From Bacillota bacterium (GTDB taxonomy: Bacteria; Bacillota; Clostridia; Christensenellales; SZUA-584): 64,000 nt of DNA. The notes under the pieces are model-generated. The model worked only from the letters and a program-made list of their open reading frames with translations, ran no database searches and was not told the origin of the DNA. Shown here in pieces: positions 37,201-44,145 of this stretch. Positions within the stretch are counted from its first letter, which is position 1; every line of letters starts with the position of its first letter. Location: contig JAEWBO010000025.1 of assembly GCA_023391105.1 (NCBI GenBank), positions 96,568 to 160,567 of the forward strand. The letters are read 5' to 3'. The translations under genes were made by a program, and so were the position numbers.

Positions 37201-37769
37201 TCGTATTTGATGGCTCTGGGTTTGAAGATATCATCACTGATGGGGAAAATGGTTATATAGTTCAGCGAGGTCAAACCGATCATATGGCTGAAAAAGCTAT
37301 CGAATTAATAGATAGTCAGGATAAATGGATGCAAATGAGCCTTGCCGCAGAAAAGATGTCAGAACGATACACTATGGATAACATAACGGATAAATGGCGA
37401 GGCTTGGTAGGCGCTGTTATAAACAAAGACAGCGGAGAGTTAAAAGAATATCTGAATCAGGATTTTCTAGATTCACAGAATAATATCTATGCATTTGCTA
37501 AACAGATGGCTTTGCATTACGAAAATTGTATTGACAAAATTATGAGGGACCATTCTATTAACTCTAGTAATGTCCAAGGAGTTGTGGTTAATGAAAATAT
37601 AAATTATTCGTCGGATTTCTACAAAAACGAATATGACAAGATGCTTAATACGCTTTCATGGCGGATAACAAAGCCGCTCCGGCTTGTTCGCATTGCACAG
37701 AATTATTGCAGGGCGAACGGATTTAAGGCGACAATAAAAAGAATACTAGAGAAGATGAAAAAAAAGTAA
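34290..37769 (+). CDS. Three-domain glycosyltransferase, GT2-GT2-GT4
   Basis: 1159 residues from ATG 34290; GTG 34308 is an alternative, with a GGGGGT site about seven bases upstream. Domain 1 (about 10-230): ISVIITTYNSEDTIERCLLS, VDDGSTDLT, FLDSDDYLDD. Domain 2 (about 363-620): VSIVIPVYNGSNYMREAIGS, VNDGSND, WLSHDDIYDND. Domain 3 (about 680-1060) is GT-B: FLLGDLSDGGGLTRV, SVGRFDDPVKNLESLL and the retaining-enzyme E.FG..L.E motif near residue 953. The last 40 residues read SWRITKPLRLVRIAQ then a basic helix, shared with the methyltransferase downstream. A multi-step polymer-building enzyme is likely. Confidence 0.88.
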   Translation: MSGVNTVGKQPKISVIITTYNSEDTIERCLLSLVNQTIKDLEIIIVDDGSTDLTLTIINGYLDRYSLISLFVNEINKGPGYAKNKGLASAKGEFVGFLDSDDYLDDDYYELLYKAASHYDTGIACSDLALEYPSKMISCDLITGNIYNDLHKKELKLRKGANIIPSIYAASHWTAASACTKIFKRSLLNGYQFYEGRCCDDLLFSLPLMASVNKIAYVKGLYYHYVQREGSTEYRNFDKTRLDAVTSISLTFERLQQIDNSEENIKLLVMNSGIETFKKLLFTTTSKDQLVFIKDFYSRISPQLLEYFSVHNNEYIRHLLDIYYQFGERVFLESSLDLLARGECEMIHEIYNKWISEPQEFYPKVSIVIPVYNGSNYMREAIGSALTQTYPNIEVIVVNDGSNDNGMTDRIARSYGDRIRYFKKENGGVATALNLGIEKMEGEYFAWLSHDDIYDNDKIANEMEILSKLKDRTTFIAGGYTLVTKTGERLYDINLTNLYDQEELSRPLFAVFRGGINGCATLIHKSHFERVGMFNPSLPTTQDYDMWFRILRGQKLYYYNGSFVKSRTHEEQGSRQSINSHVVECNELWIRMMSSLTDEERTAIDGTPYLFYLNTVKFLESATAYNEAISYAKQQALEIAVDNYYIKDTNIHKKYEILNTINLAIDKGLKLTDYKDFIDAPSTKKRVFFLLGDLSDGGGLTRVTLNVANSLTNLYDVYIIADNSKRRHASGISKEIKIIDVSLYNYTPELLGAIPIIFRADVFVMGFNCQQALLPIYSLVRKAGIKTIAWNHEFYFMPYFYSHLCHSVQIKNIEHSNADAVVWSNSFSANVYGLYHNNGIVIPNPLTLDKPKKVDRQRKNVIISVGRFDDPVKNLESLLISFSKVKNRCPDSELYVIGSYDMKQQIPDMPEYTYQKLIKELDIPADSLHFTGWVNDTSVYYKKAKMQLFTSNFEGFGLVLTEAAAYGVPSIVFDGSGFEDIITDGENGYIVQRGQTDHMAEKAIELIDSQDKWMQMSLAAEKMSERYTMDNITDKWRGLVGAVINKDSGELKEYLNQDFLDSQNNIYAFAKQMALHYENCIDKIMRDHSINSSNVQGVVVNENINYSSDFYKNEYDKMLNTLSWRITKPLRLVRIAQNYCRANGFKATIKRILEKMKKK

Positions 37770-37786
37770 TAACATAAGAGGTATAT

Positions 37787-38947
37787 ATGTCATCACATAG
37801 AGATAAAATTCACAGCTTAATTCACAGCACTGATGCACGAATATTAGAAATCGGACCGCTGAATCGGCCGCTGATTACGAAAGATCGATATCCTAACGTA
37901 CTCTATTGCGACATACGCAGTACGGAAGAAGTTAAGTCGCTGTATTCTGGTGACGATTATTTAGAAATTACGAATATTTCGATTCCCCTTGAAGAGATTG
38001 TAGATGTGGACGTGGTTCTCAACGGTAGTTACGAAAAGACTTTTTCAGGGCAGCCAGGGTTTGATTACATTGTGGCTTCACATGTTCTGGAGCATGTTGA
38101 GGACTTGCTATTTTTCCTGCAGGACATATCAAAAGTGTTGGTCAAAGGTGGTAAGCTCATTGTCTACTATCCTGACAAGAGATATTGTTTTGATCATTTT
38201 CGAAGCGAGGCTTCATTCCGCGATGCATATGACGTTTATAAAAAGGGCAGAAGCGCGTTGTCTAGAATGGTGCTGGATTTTTTCTCAACAGCTATCAATG
38301 AGAACGCTGAGATTATATTCTGGAACGCAGCAGATATGCAGAAGCTGCTGCCAAGCAACAACAAAGAAAAAGCTATGGAATTGTACGAAAGGTCCGGCAA
38401 AGGCGAGTTTATGGATGATGTGCATTACTGGCCTTTTACAGACGCGGGATTCTTAAGATTTCTGCATGATGCTATTCGTATGGATTTTATAGAACTTTCT
38501 TGTGAAGGCTTTTATCCAACATTACGCAACACGCAGGAATTCTTGGTCGTCCTTGGTTCTCAAAATGGTAACTGGGATAAAGAAAAAGAATTATGCAAAG
38601 TAAAAGAAAATTATGCAAGCGTAGCAGATCGATATTATAATTCTATTGTCTTAGATCAAGGAAATAGAATTGAAGAGCTAGATAAGCAAATTGGTGGATA
38701 TACTCTGCGAATAAAGGAGTTACAACAGGAAAAGGACGGACTACAACAGGAAAGAGACGGATTACAGCAGGAAAATGAACAGCTGCATCTCGAAAAACAA
38801 GATTTTCAGCGGCAAGCAGATGAGCTCATTAAAAAGCTTGTGTCTCAACAAGAGGAGCATAAAAAAGAGATATATAGTTATGAACATTCAAAATCATGGC
38901 GGTTAACGAAACCATTGCGAGCCATCATGAGACTATTAAAGAGATAA
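37787..38947 (+). CDS. SAM methyltransferase with C-terminal coiled coil
   Basis: 386 residues. The N-terminal class I methyltransferase domain (about 1-230) shows ILEIGPLNRP, ASHVLEHVED (motif around the SAM-site acidic residues) and KGGKLIVYYPD. From about residue 296 the chain is a predicted coiled coil that includes three near-identical heptads (LQQEKDG, LQQERDG, LQQENEQ) encoded by 21-base tandem repeats at 38720-38782. The end reads SKSWRLTKPLRAIMRLLKR. Next to Wzm/Wzt and polymerising transferases, a chain-capping and length-measuring role like that of WbdD in E. coli O9a is an attractive inference; no kinase domain is seen. Confidence 0.82.
   Translation: MSSHRDKIHSLIHSTDARILEIGPLNRPLITKDRYPNVLYCDIRSTEEVKSLYSGDDYLEITNISIPLEEIVDVDVVLNGSYEKTFSGQPGFDYIVASHVLEHVEDLLFFLQDISKVLVKGGKLIVYYPDKRYCFDHFRSEASFRDAYDVYKKGRSALSRMVLDFFSTAINENAEIIFWNAADMQKLLPSNNKEKAMELYERSGKGEFMDDVHYWPFTDAGFLRFLHDAIRMDFIELSCEGFYPTLRNTQEFLVVLGSQNGNWDKEKELCKVKENYASVADRYYNSIVLDQGNRIEELDKQIGGYTLRIKELQQEKDGLQQERDGLQQENEQLHLEKQDFQRQADELIKKLVSQQEEHKKEIYSYEHSKSWRLTKPLRAIMRLLKR
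38720..38782 (+). repeat. Three 21-bp tandem repeats within the coiled-coil coding region
   Basis: Copies at 38720-38740, 38741-38761 and 38762-38782. The first two differ at three positions; the third is more diverged at its end. Each encodes one heptad beginning LQQE, so copy-number change would lengthen or shorten the coil without shifting the frame. Confidence 0.85.
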
Positions 38948-38968
38948 AGGATATTAGGAGGAATTGAT

Positions 38969-40000
38969 ATGTTTAAAAATAAAACGTTGCTTATTACTGG
39001 TGGGACAGGCTCGTTTGGCAATGCGGTTCTACGCAGGTTTCTTGATACGGATATTAAGGAGATTCGCATTTTCAGCAGAGATGAAAAGAAGCAGGATGAT
39101 ATGCGCAATCTGTATAAGAACTCAAAAATAAAGTTTTACATTGGAGATGTACGCCAGACTGAAAGCATACGTGCTGCCGTAGAGGGTGTCGATTACATCT
39201 TTCATGCGGCGGCACTTAAACAAGTGCCATCATGTGAATTTTTTCCATATGAAGCGGTGCGGACGAATGTGCTGGGTACGCAGAATGTTATAGAAGCAGC
39301 AATCGCCGGTGGCGTAAAAAAAGTCATATGTTTATCGACTGATAAAGCAGTATACCCTATTAATGCTATGGGAATGTCGAAGGCACTGATGGAGAAAATT
39401 GCATTGTCGAAAACACGTATGGATAACTGCAAAGATACCATTATTGCGGTCACTCGCTACGGTAACGTGATGTGCTCAAGAGGGTCTGTGATTCCGCTGT
39501 TTATTTCGCAGATAAAGAACAATTTACCTATTACTGTGACGGATCCAAATATGACACGTTTTATGATGTCTTTGGATGATGCAATTGACCTTGTTCTGTA
39601 TGCGTTCAAAAATGCAAAAGGCGGTGAATTGTTTATACAGAAGGCACCTGCAGCAACAATAGCAGACTTGGCGGAGACTGTCAGAGAGATTTTTAAAGGA
39701 GAAAATGACGTTAAGAGCATAGGCACACGCCATGGTGAGAAGCTGTATGAATCGCTGTTGACGCGTGAAGAGATGGCTAATGCAATAGATTTAGGTGATT
39801 ATTATATGGTGCCGCTCGATAATCGCGATTTAAACTATGCCAAGTATTTTAATGCGGGACAACAGAATGTATCCGAAAGCATAGATTATACATCTCACAG
39901 TACGCGCAGACTCAATAAACAAGAGTTAAAAGAGCTTTTGCTCTCTCTTGATTATGTGAGAAACTCATTAGAATCAGGGATCGTTGGAGAGGGGTATTAA
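38969..40000 (+). CDS. UDP-GlcNAc 4,6-dehydratase/5-epimerase (FnlA/WbjB/CapE type)
   Basis: 343 residues; AGGAGG precedes ATG 38969. SDR features: LLITGGTGSFGNAVL, YIFHAAALKQVPSCEFFPYEAV, LSTDKAVYPINAMGMSK. The MGMSK active site (Met replacing the usual Tyr) is characteristic of this inverting 4,6-dehydratase group (FlaA1/CapE/WbjB). It would convert UDP-GlcNAc to UDP-2-acetamido-2,6-dideoxy-L-arabino-4-hexulose. The two following genes supply the reductase and 2-epimerase needed to finish an L-sugar. Confidence 0.88.
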   Translation: MFKNKTLLITGGTGSFGNAVLRRFLDTDIKEIRIFSRDEKKQDDMRNLYKNSKIKFYIGDVRQTESIRAAVEGVDYIFHAAALKQVPSCEFFPYEAVRTNVLGTQNVIEAAIAGGVKKVICLSTDKAVYPINAMGMSKALMEKIALSKTRMDNCKDTIIAVTRYGNVMCSRGSVIPLFISQIKNNLPITVTDPNMTRFMMSLDDAIDLVLYAFKNAKGGELFIQKAPAATIADLAETVREIFKGENDVKSIGTRHGEKLYESLLTREEMANAIDLGDYYMVPLDNRDLNYAKYFNAGQQNVSESIDYTSHSTRRLNKQELKELLLSLDYVRNSLESGIVGEGY

Positions 40001-40005
40001 TTAAT

Positions 40006-41127
40006 ATGCGAGTCATGACCATTGTAGGGACAAGACCTGAAATTATTAAGTTGAGCTGTGTCATTGAAGAATTGGATCGATATGTGGAGCATACTCTCGT
40101 TCATACCGGACAGAATTATGATTATGAATTGAATGAAATTTTCTTCTCTGGCATGAGTATTCGCAAGCCGGATATATTTTTGGGGGTTGCTGGAAATACA
40201 TCGGCTGAAACAATAGGTAATGTTATTATAAAAACAGACGAGCTTATTAAAGCCCAAAAGCCGGATGCTATTTTGATCTACGGGGACACGAATTCATGCC
40301 TTTCTGTGATATCTGCTAAACGCAATCGTGTACCGATTTTCCATATGGAAGCAGGAAATCGCTGCTTTGATCAACGCGTTCCTGAGGAAATAAACAGAAA
40401 AGTCGTTGATCATTTATCCGATATCAATTTGACCTTAACAGAACATGCTCGAAGGTATCTATTAGCCGAGGGTATTGCACCAGAAACGGTTTTAAAGGTC
40501 GGTTCCAGCATGAAAGAAGTGCTGCGTCGCCAAAACCTACAAATTGAAGAATCTAACGTCTTGGATCGTCTGCAGCTTATACCAGGTGAATATTTTGTGT
40601 TGTCTTGCCACAGGGAAGAAAATGTCGATTCTGAACAAAACTTTTTCGATTTGGTTGAATCAATAAATACGATATGTGAAAAGTACAATAAGAAAATTAT
40701 TTTTTCTGTACATCCCCGTACTCAAAAGAAACTAGAAGAAAAACAAATAGTTTTTCATGAGTTGGTGGAAAAGATGAAGCCGTTAGGGTTTGCAGATTAT
40801 TGTAAGCTGCAAAAGAGTGCATTCTGCGTCATAAGCGATAGCGGAACGATTACAGAAGAATCTTCACTATTGGGGTTCCCTGCTATCACTGTTCGTCAAG
40901 CGCATGAACGACCGGAAGGTATGGATGTAGGCGCACTGATTATGTCTGGTCTTAAGCCAAAAGACATAATAACAGCGATCGATACCGTAACGGATCAATG
41001 TAATCAGGGAATAACGCCGGAAACTGTGACAGACTATGACACGGATAATGTATCACATAAGGTTGTCAGAATTATTCTTAGCTACACAAATTATATTCGT
41101 CGCACCGTATGGAGGGAGAACGTATGA
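40006..41127 (+). CDS. UDP-GlcNAc 2-epimerase-like (WecB/FnlC/WbvD type)
   Basis: 373 residues with VMTIVGTRPEIIKLS, VHTGQNYDYELNEIFF, GDTNSCLSV, MEAGNRCFDQRVPEE, LSCHREENVD and SDSGTITEESS, all conserved in the WecB fold. After the FnlA-like and reductase genes, the likely substrate is a UDP-2-acetamido-2,6-dideoxy-L-hexose rather than UDP-GlcNAc, as for FnlC (giving L-FucNAc) or WbvD (giving L-QuiNAc). Its last four bases overlap the next start. Confidence 0.9.
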   Translation: MRVMTIVGTRPEIIKLSCVIEELDRYVEHTLVHTGQNYDYELNEIFFSGMSIRKPDIFLGVAGNTSAETIGNVIIKTDELIKAQKPDAILIYGDTNSCLSVISAKRNRVPIFHMEAGNRCFDQRVPEEINRKVVDHLSDINLTLTEHARRYLLAEGIAPETVLKVGSSMKEVLRRQNLQIEESNVLDRLQLIPGEYFVLSCHREENVDSEQNFFDLVESINTICEKYNKKIIFSVHPRTQKKLEEKQIVFHELVEKMKPLGFADYCKLQKSAFCVISDSGTITEESSLLGFPAITVRQAHERPEGMDVGALIMSGLKPKDIITAIDTVTDQCNQGITPETVTDYDTDNVSHKVVRIILSYTNYIRRTVWRENV

Positions 41128-41999
41128 AGCGCGTAGCTGTTTTGGGCGGCACTGGGATGGCTGGGCATGTTGTGTCTATATACTTGGAAGAACAGGATTA
41201 CGAAGTATTTATTGCGTCCAAAAGTGCCCAAAATGGGTTAAGAAGCAAGTCAATTGATGTGACAAAATTTAACGATCTTGCTCAGTGGTTCGAGGAGATT
41301 AAGCCGGATGTCATAATAAATTGTATTGGGATATTACAAAAACAAGCTGACGCGTATCCTCATATTGCTATTCTGATTAATTCATATTTACCTCATTGGC
41401 TTGAAAACACTTTCAAAGATACGGAAACGAAGATCATACAACTGTCAACAGACTGTGTTTTTTCCGGAAATAAAGGATGCTACACCGAAAATGATACACC
41501 TGATGGGATGACATTTTATGATCGAAGTAAAGCACTTGGAGAGATTAATAATAAAAAAGATCTAACATTTCGTATGTCCATTATTGGACCGGATAAACAT
41601 GAAAATGGAACGGGACTTTTTCACTGGTTTATGGGACAATCCGGTGAAATAAGAGGATATATCAACGTGATTTGGAACGGTATTACTACAATTCAACTGG
41701 CAAAAGCTATTGATGCGGCAATCAAGCAAGATATCAGTGGGCTCTATCAACTGGTGCCTTGTGGAAATATTAGCAAGTATGATTTACTTTGCTTATTTCA
41801 GAAGGTTAATTGTAAAAAAGATGTATCTATTATCCCATTTCATGAAGTGTTCTCTAATAAAACATTGGTTAACACTCGATCAGATTTTGATTTTGAGCTT
41901 AAGTCATATCCCGAACAGATTAGGGAGATGAAAGCATGGACCGATACACATAAAGCTTTGTATAGTGATAGATATTATGTTAATGATTCTGGATTTTAG
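41124..41999 (+). CDS. RmlD-like SDR, UDP-4-keto-L-hexosamine reductase candidate
   Basis: 291 residues from ATG 41124 (GGAGGGAG just upstream; ATG 41109 lies within the previous gene and lacks a site). It resembles RmlD: LGGTGMAGHVV, INCIGILQKQAD, LSTDCVFSG, and YDRSK for the catalytic Tyr/Lys. Given the two preceding genes it should reduce the 4-keto group of the UDP-L-hexulosamine. CapF/WbjC, the L-FucNAc reductase, is longer and has a cupin domain that is absent here. WbvR of the L-RhaNAc/L-QuiNAc route is RmlD-like, so L-RhaNAc or L-QuiNAc is slightly favoured. It is the last gene of the locus. Confidence 0.8.
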   Translation: MKRVAVLGGTGMAGHVVSIYLEEQDYEVFIASKSAQNGLRSKSIDVTKFNDLAQWFEEIKPDVIINCIGILQKQADAYPHIAILINSYLPHWLENTFKDTETKIIQLSTDCVFSGNKGCYTENDTPDGMTFYDRSKALGEINNKKDLTFRMSIIGPDKHENGTGLFHWFMGQSGEIRGYINVIWNGITTIQLAKAIDAAIKQDISGLYQLVPCGNISKYDLLCLFQKVNCKKDVSIIPFHEVFSNKTLVNTRSDFDFELKSYPEQIREMKAWTDTHKALYSDRYYVNDSGF

Positions 42000-42040
42000 T
42001 TGTGTCTTATAAAAAAAGGTAGCTAGATAGATTGACTTTA

Positions 42041-42072
42041 CGCTTCAACACATTTTGTGTTGAGGCGTTTTC
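42041..42072 (+). terminator. Rho-independent terminator closing the polysaccharide locus
   Basis: CGCTTCAACACA pairs with TGTTGAGGCG across a short loop, with one G-U pair, followed by TTTTCT. It lies 41 bases after the last locus gene and directly before the IS200 left end. Confidence 0.75.
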
Positions 42073-42136
42073 TATGGGCTTTAGCACATAAAGCCCCAGT
42101 TCTACTGGGGGAATAAAAAATCTTATAGAAGAAAAA

Positions 42137-42197
42137 AGACCTCCAATGCTAAGATGATGAAGGTTCGCCAACCGCATCAACAAAACAAAGGAGGTCT
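42137..42197 (+). promoter_or_regulatory. tnpA leader pairing that hides the ribosome-binding site
   Basis: AGACCTCC (42137-42144) is the exact complement of GGAGGTCT (42190-42197), which contains the tnpA Shine-Dalgarno sequence. A leader stem sequestering the site is known from IS200, where it keeps transposase expression low. Pairing is visible; function is by analogy. Confidence 0.65.
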
Positions 42198-42203
42198 AAT
42201 GTC

Positions 42204-42626
42204 ATGAATGACATAAAAAATTTATCACATAGCAAATGGAGAAGCAAATACCATATAGTATTTGCACCCAAATACAGAAGACAGGCCATATACGGAAAGA
42301 TAAAAGTGGACGTAGGGCAGATACTCAGAAAGCTATGCGAACAAAAAGGTGTTGAGATAATAGAAGCACAGGCTTGTCCAGATCACATCCATATGCTGGT
42401 GAGTATACCACCGAGCATAAGTGTTGCGCAGTTTGTGGGGTGCCTAAAGGGGAAAAGCTCACTGATGATATTTGATAGACATGCAAATCTCAAGTATAAA
42501 TATGGGAACAGACATTTCTGGTGTCGTGGTTATTACGTGGATACCGTAGGCCGGAACGCAAATGTAATTGAGGAGTATATAAAGAATCAATTACAAGATG
42601 ATATAGCGGCCGATCAAATCGTTTAA
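42204..42626 (+). CDS. tnpA: IS200-family transposase TnpA (Y1 HUH)
   Basis: 140 residues, full length for the family. It opens SKWRSKYHIVFAPKYRR, has the HUH metal motif as HIHM (in CPDHIHMLVSIPPS), and a catalytic tyrosine candidate in EEYIKNQ near the C-terminus. Y1 transposases cut and join single-stranded DNA at subterminal hairpins. ATG 42204 lies nine bases after the hidden GGAGG site; no frameshift or missing key residue is seen. Confidence 0.92.
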   Translation: MNDIKNLSHSKWRSKYHIVFAPKYRRQAIYGKIKVDVGQILRKLCEQKGVEIIEAQACPDHIHMLVSIPPSISVAQFVGCLKGKSSLMIFDRHANLKYKYGNRHFWCRGYYVDTVGRNANVIEEYIKNQLQDDIAADQIV

Positions 42627-42667
42627 GGAGTATCGGGACCCGTTTACGGGTGACAAGAATACAAAGG

Positions 42668-42696
42668 CATAAAAAAGGCCGCTTAAGCGACGGCCT
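42668..42696 (-). terminator. Terminator facing into tnpA from the right
   Basis: On the minus strand AGGCCGTCGCTTAAGCGGCC is followed by a run of six T. It would stop transcription that enters the element antisense to tnpA. A second palindrome, GCGTCTTAAGACGC, lies nearby at 42729-42742. Confidence 0.55.
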
Positions 42697-42924
42697 GTGA
42701 AAGTAATGCGATTGGCGAACCTTTCAATGCGTCTTAAGACGCTGTGGCTGTAATATGCCCTTATAGGGATAGTGCATACCACCAGTTTAACTGGTGGTTT
42801 TGATTAATGGGGATATCTATTATAATCTCATATCTTAGCGTCACCGAAAAAACCTCTCCCACTCACACTTTCCCCCTCCCGCTGAATATGATGAAGCGAG
42901 CAATATTGTTTAGGAGGGAAATGT

Positions 42925-43920
42925 ATGATAAAGCGGCTAATAACTGTGGTGCTTTGTTTGCTTATCGCGGTAGCGCTGTTTGGATGCGCCGAGCAGACCA
43001 CACAGAAAATCACTCTAAACGAGGTGACGCATTCTGTGTTCTACGCGCCTCTTTATGCGGCGATGTCTCTGGGGTATTTTTCGGAAGAGGGGATAGAGCT
43101 CGAACTGGTGAACGGCGGCGGTGCGGATAAATCAATGACGGCAGTGCTGTCAAATCAGGCCGATATAGGGCTGATGGGACCTGAAGCGGCCATCTATGTG
43201 TTTAATGAAGGCAAAGAGGACAGCGCGATGGTTGTCGGACAGCTGACCAAACGTGACGGGTCATTTCTTATGGGGCGTGTGCCAGATGAGGACTTTAAAT
43301 GGAGCGACCTTAAAGGTAAAACGGTCATCGGCGGTCGGGCAGGCGGCGTGCCTGAGATGACGCTTGAGTATGTACTTAGGAAGAATGGACTTGAGCCCGG
43401 AAAAGATGTTGAGGTGCTTACGAACATCCAGTTTAACCTCATGGGCGGCGCCTTCGAAGGCGGAACGGGTGACTACGTGACGCTGTTTGAACCCACGGCA
43501 TCAACGTTTGAAAAGGAAGGCAAAGGCTATATTTTGGACGCTGTGGGCGCGGAGAGCGGCGAAGTGCCGTACACGGCGTTTATGGCAAAGAAGAGCTTTA
43601 TCAGTGAAAACCCGGAGACGATTGAAAAGTTCTTAAGAGCCATTTACAAGGGCCAGCAGTTCGTGCAAAAGGCAACGGATGAAGAAGTCGCAAAAGCGAT
43701 CGTTGAGTTCTTCCCGGATACCTCCGTTGAATCGCTGGTGATGGTAGCAAAATCGTACAGACAGATCGACGCGTGGATGGATACACCTGTCATGAAGGAA
43801 GAAGCGTTTAATCGCTTGCAGGAGATTATCATCCAGGCGGGTGTGCTGGAAGACAAAGTCGATTTTGACAGCATCGTAGACATATCGTATGCACAAAAGG
43901 TTGTAGACGAATTGAATTAA
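42925..43920 (+). CDS. ABC importer substrate-binding lipoprotein, NMT1/THI5-like
   Basis: 331 residues from ATG 42925 (AGGAGGG six bases upstream). The lipoprotein signal ends in a VALFGCAE lipobox (Cys18). The SBP fold follows: VFYAPLYAAMSLGYFSEEGI, GGGADKSMTAVLSNQADIGLMGPEAAIY, and DLKGKTVIGGRAGGVPEM. The NMT1/THI5-like group (SsuA, TauA, ThiY) binds small sulfonates, thiamine precursors or similar molecules; the ligand is not evident and no TPP riboswitch is recognisable upstream. It is the first gene after the IS200 element and is followed by a terminator, then the ATPase and permease. Confidence 0.87.
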   Translation: MIKRLITVVLCLLIAVALFGCAEQTTQKITLNEVTHSVFYAPLYAAMSLGYFSEEGIELELVNGGGADKSMTAVLSNQADIGLMGPEAAIYVFNEGKEDSAMVVGQLTKRDGSFLMGRVPDEDFKWSDLKGKTVIGGRAGGVPEMTLEYVLRKNGLEPGKDVEVLTNIQFNLMGGAFEGGTGDYVTLFEPTASTFEKEGKGYILDAVGAESGEVPYTAFMAKKSFISENPETIEKFLRAIYKGQQFVQKATDEEVAKAIVEFFPDTSVESLVMVAKSYRQIDAWMDTPVMKEEAFNRLQEIIIQAGVLEDKVDFDSIVDISYAQKVVDELN

Positions 43921-43932
43921 GCGTACATGTAG

Positions 43933-43960
43933 AGAGCCTCGGTATCGGGGCTCTTTTTTA
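43933..43960 (+). terminator. Terminator after the substrate-binding protein gene
   Basis: AGAGCCTCG and CGGGGCTCT form a 9-bp stem (one G-U pair) with a GTAT loop, followed by TTTTTT. Read-through would be needed to reach the ATPase gene, so expression of the binding protein may exceed that of the membrane parts. Confidence 0.85.
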
Positions 43961-44047
43961 TGTTATTTCATATGCGCTTTAAGATAACTGAACCGAAAAA
44001 GACAGTTTCAAATATACTGTTATTATACCGAAACAGGGAAGGCGACG

Positions 44048-44131
44048 ATGCCAGTCAAAATGACAATATCTCGTTCGGTTTTATTCGTATTGGGGTTCCC
44101 GCTGAGGTTTGCCTCGGTGGATGAGCCATAA
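44048..44131 (+). CDS. Possible 27-residue leader peptide
   Basis: ATG 44048 follows AGGGAAGG by five bases and runs 27 codons to TAA at 44129-44131. It ends 14 bases before the ATPase start. The peptide is short and partly hydrophobic (SRSVLFVLGFPLRF) and matches no family I know. A GAGG/CCTC hairpin (44104-44115) lies within it. It could be a translated leader or chance. Confidence 0.3.
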   Translation: MPVKMTISRSVLFVLGFPLRFASVDEP

Positions 44132-44145
44132 AAGGGGAGATCTGC

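Larger units (their letters stand above)
42160..42723. repeat. 18-bp inverted repeat flanking tnpA
   Basis: AAGGTTCGCCAACCGCAT (42160-42177) pairs with 42706-42723 at 17 of 18 positions. The arms lie inside the element on either side of the transposase gene, distinct from the end hairpins. They could pair in the mRNA or in single-stranded DNA. Confidence 0.6.
42076..42798 (+). mobile_element. IS200-type insertion element
   Basis: The left end holds two adjacent hairpins, GGGCTTTA/TAAAGCCC (42076-42096) and CCCCAGT/ACTGGGG (42094-42110). The right end holds ACCACCAGTT/AACTGGTGGT (42778-42798). IS200/IS605 elements have such subterminal hairpins instead of inverted terminal repeats. There is a single tnpA and no tnpB. 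Exact cleavage points cannot be set by eye. It appears intact and may be mobile. Confidence 0.75.

Noticed and set aside
42798..42826. Hybrid promoter made from the IS200 right end (TTGATT) and flanking TATAAT
   Set aside because: The spacing is about 15 bases, too short to claim without start-site data.
44085..44125. TPP riboswitch ahead of the NMT1-type importer ATPase
   Set aside because: A CTGAGG..CCTC stretch recalls part of the thi box, but the rest of the consensus (including the ACCTGA-type strand) is absent.
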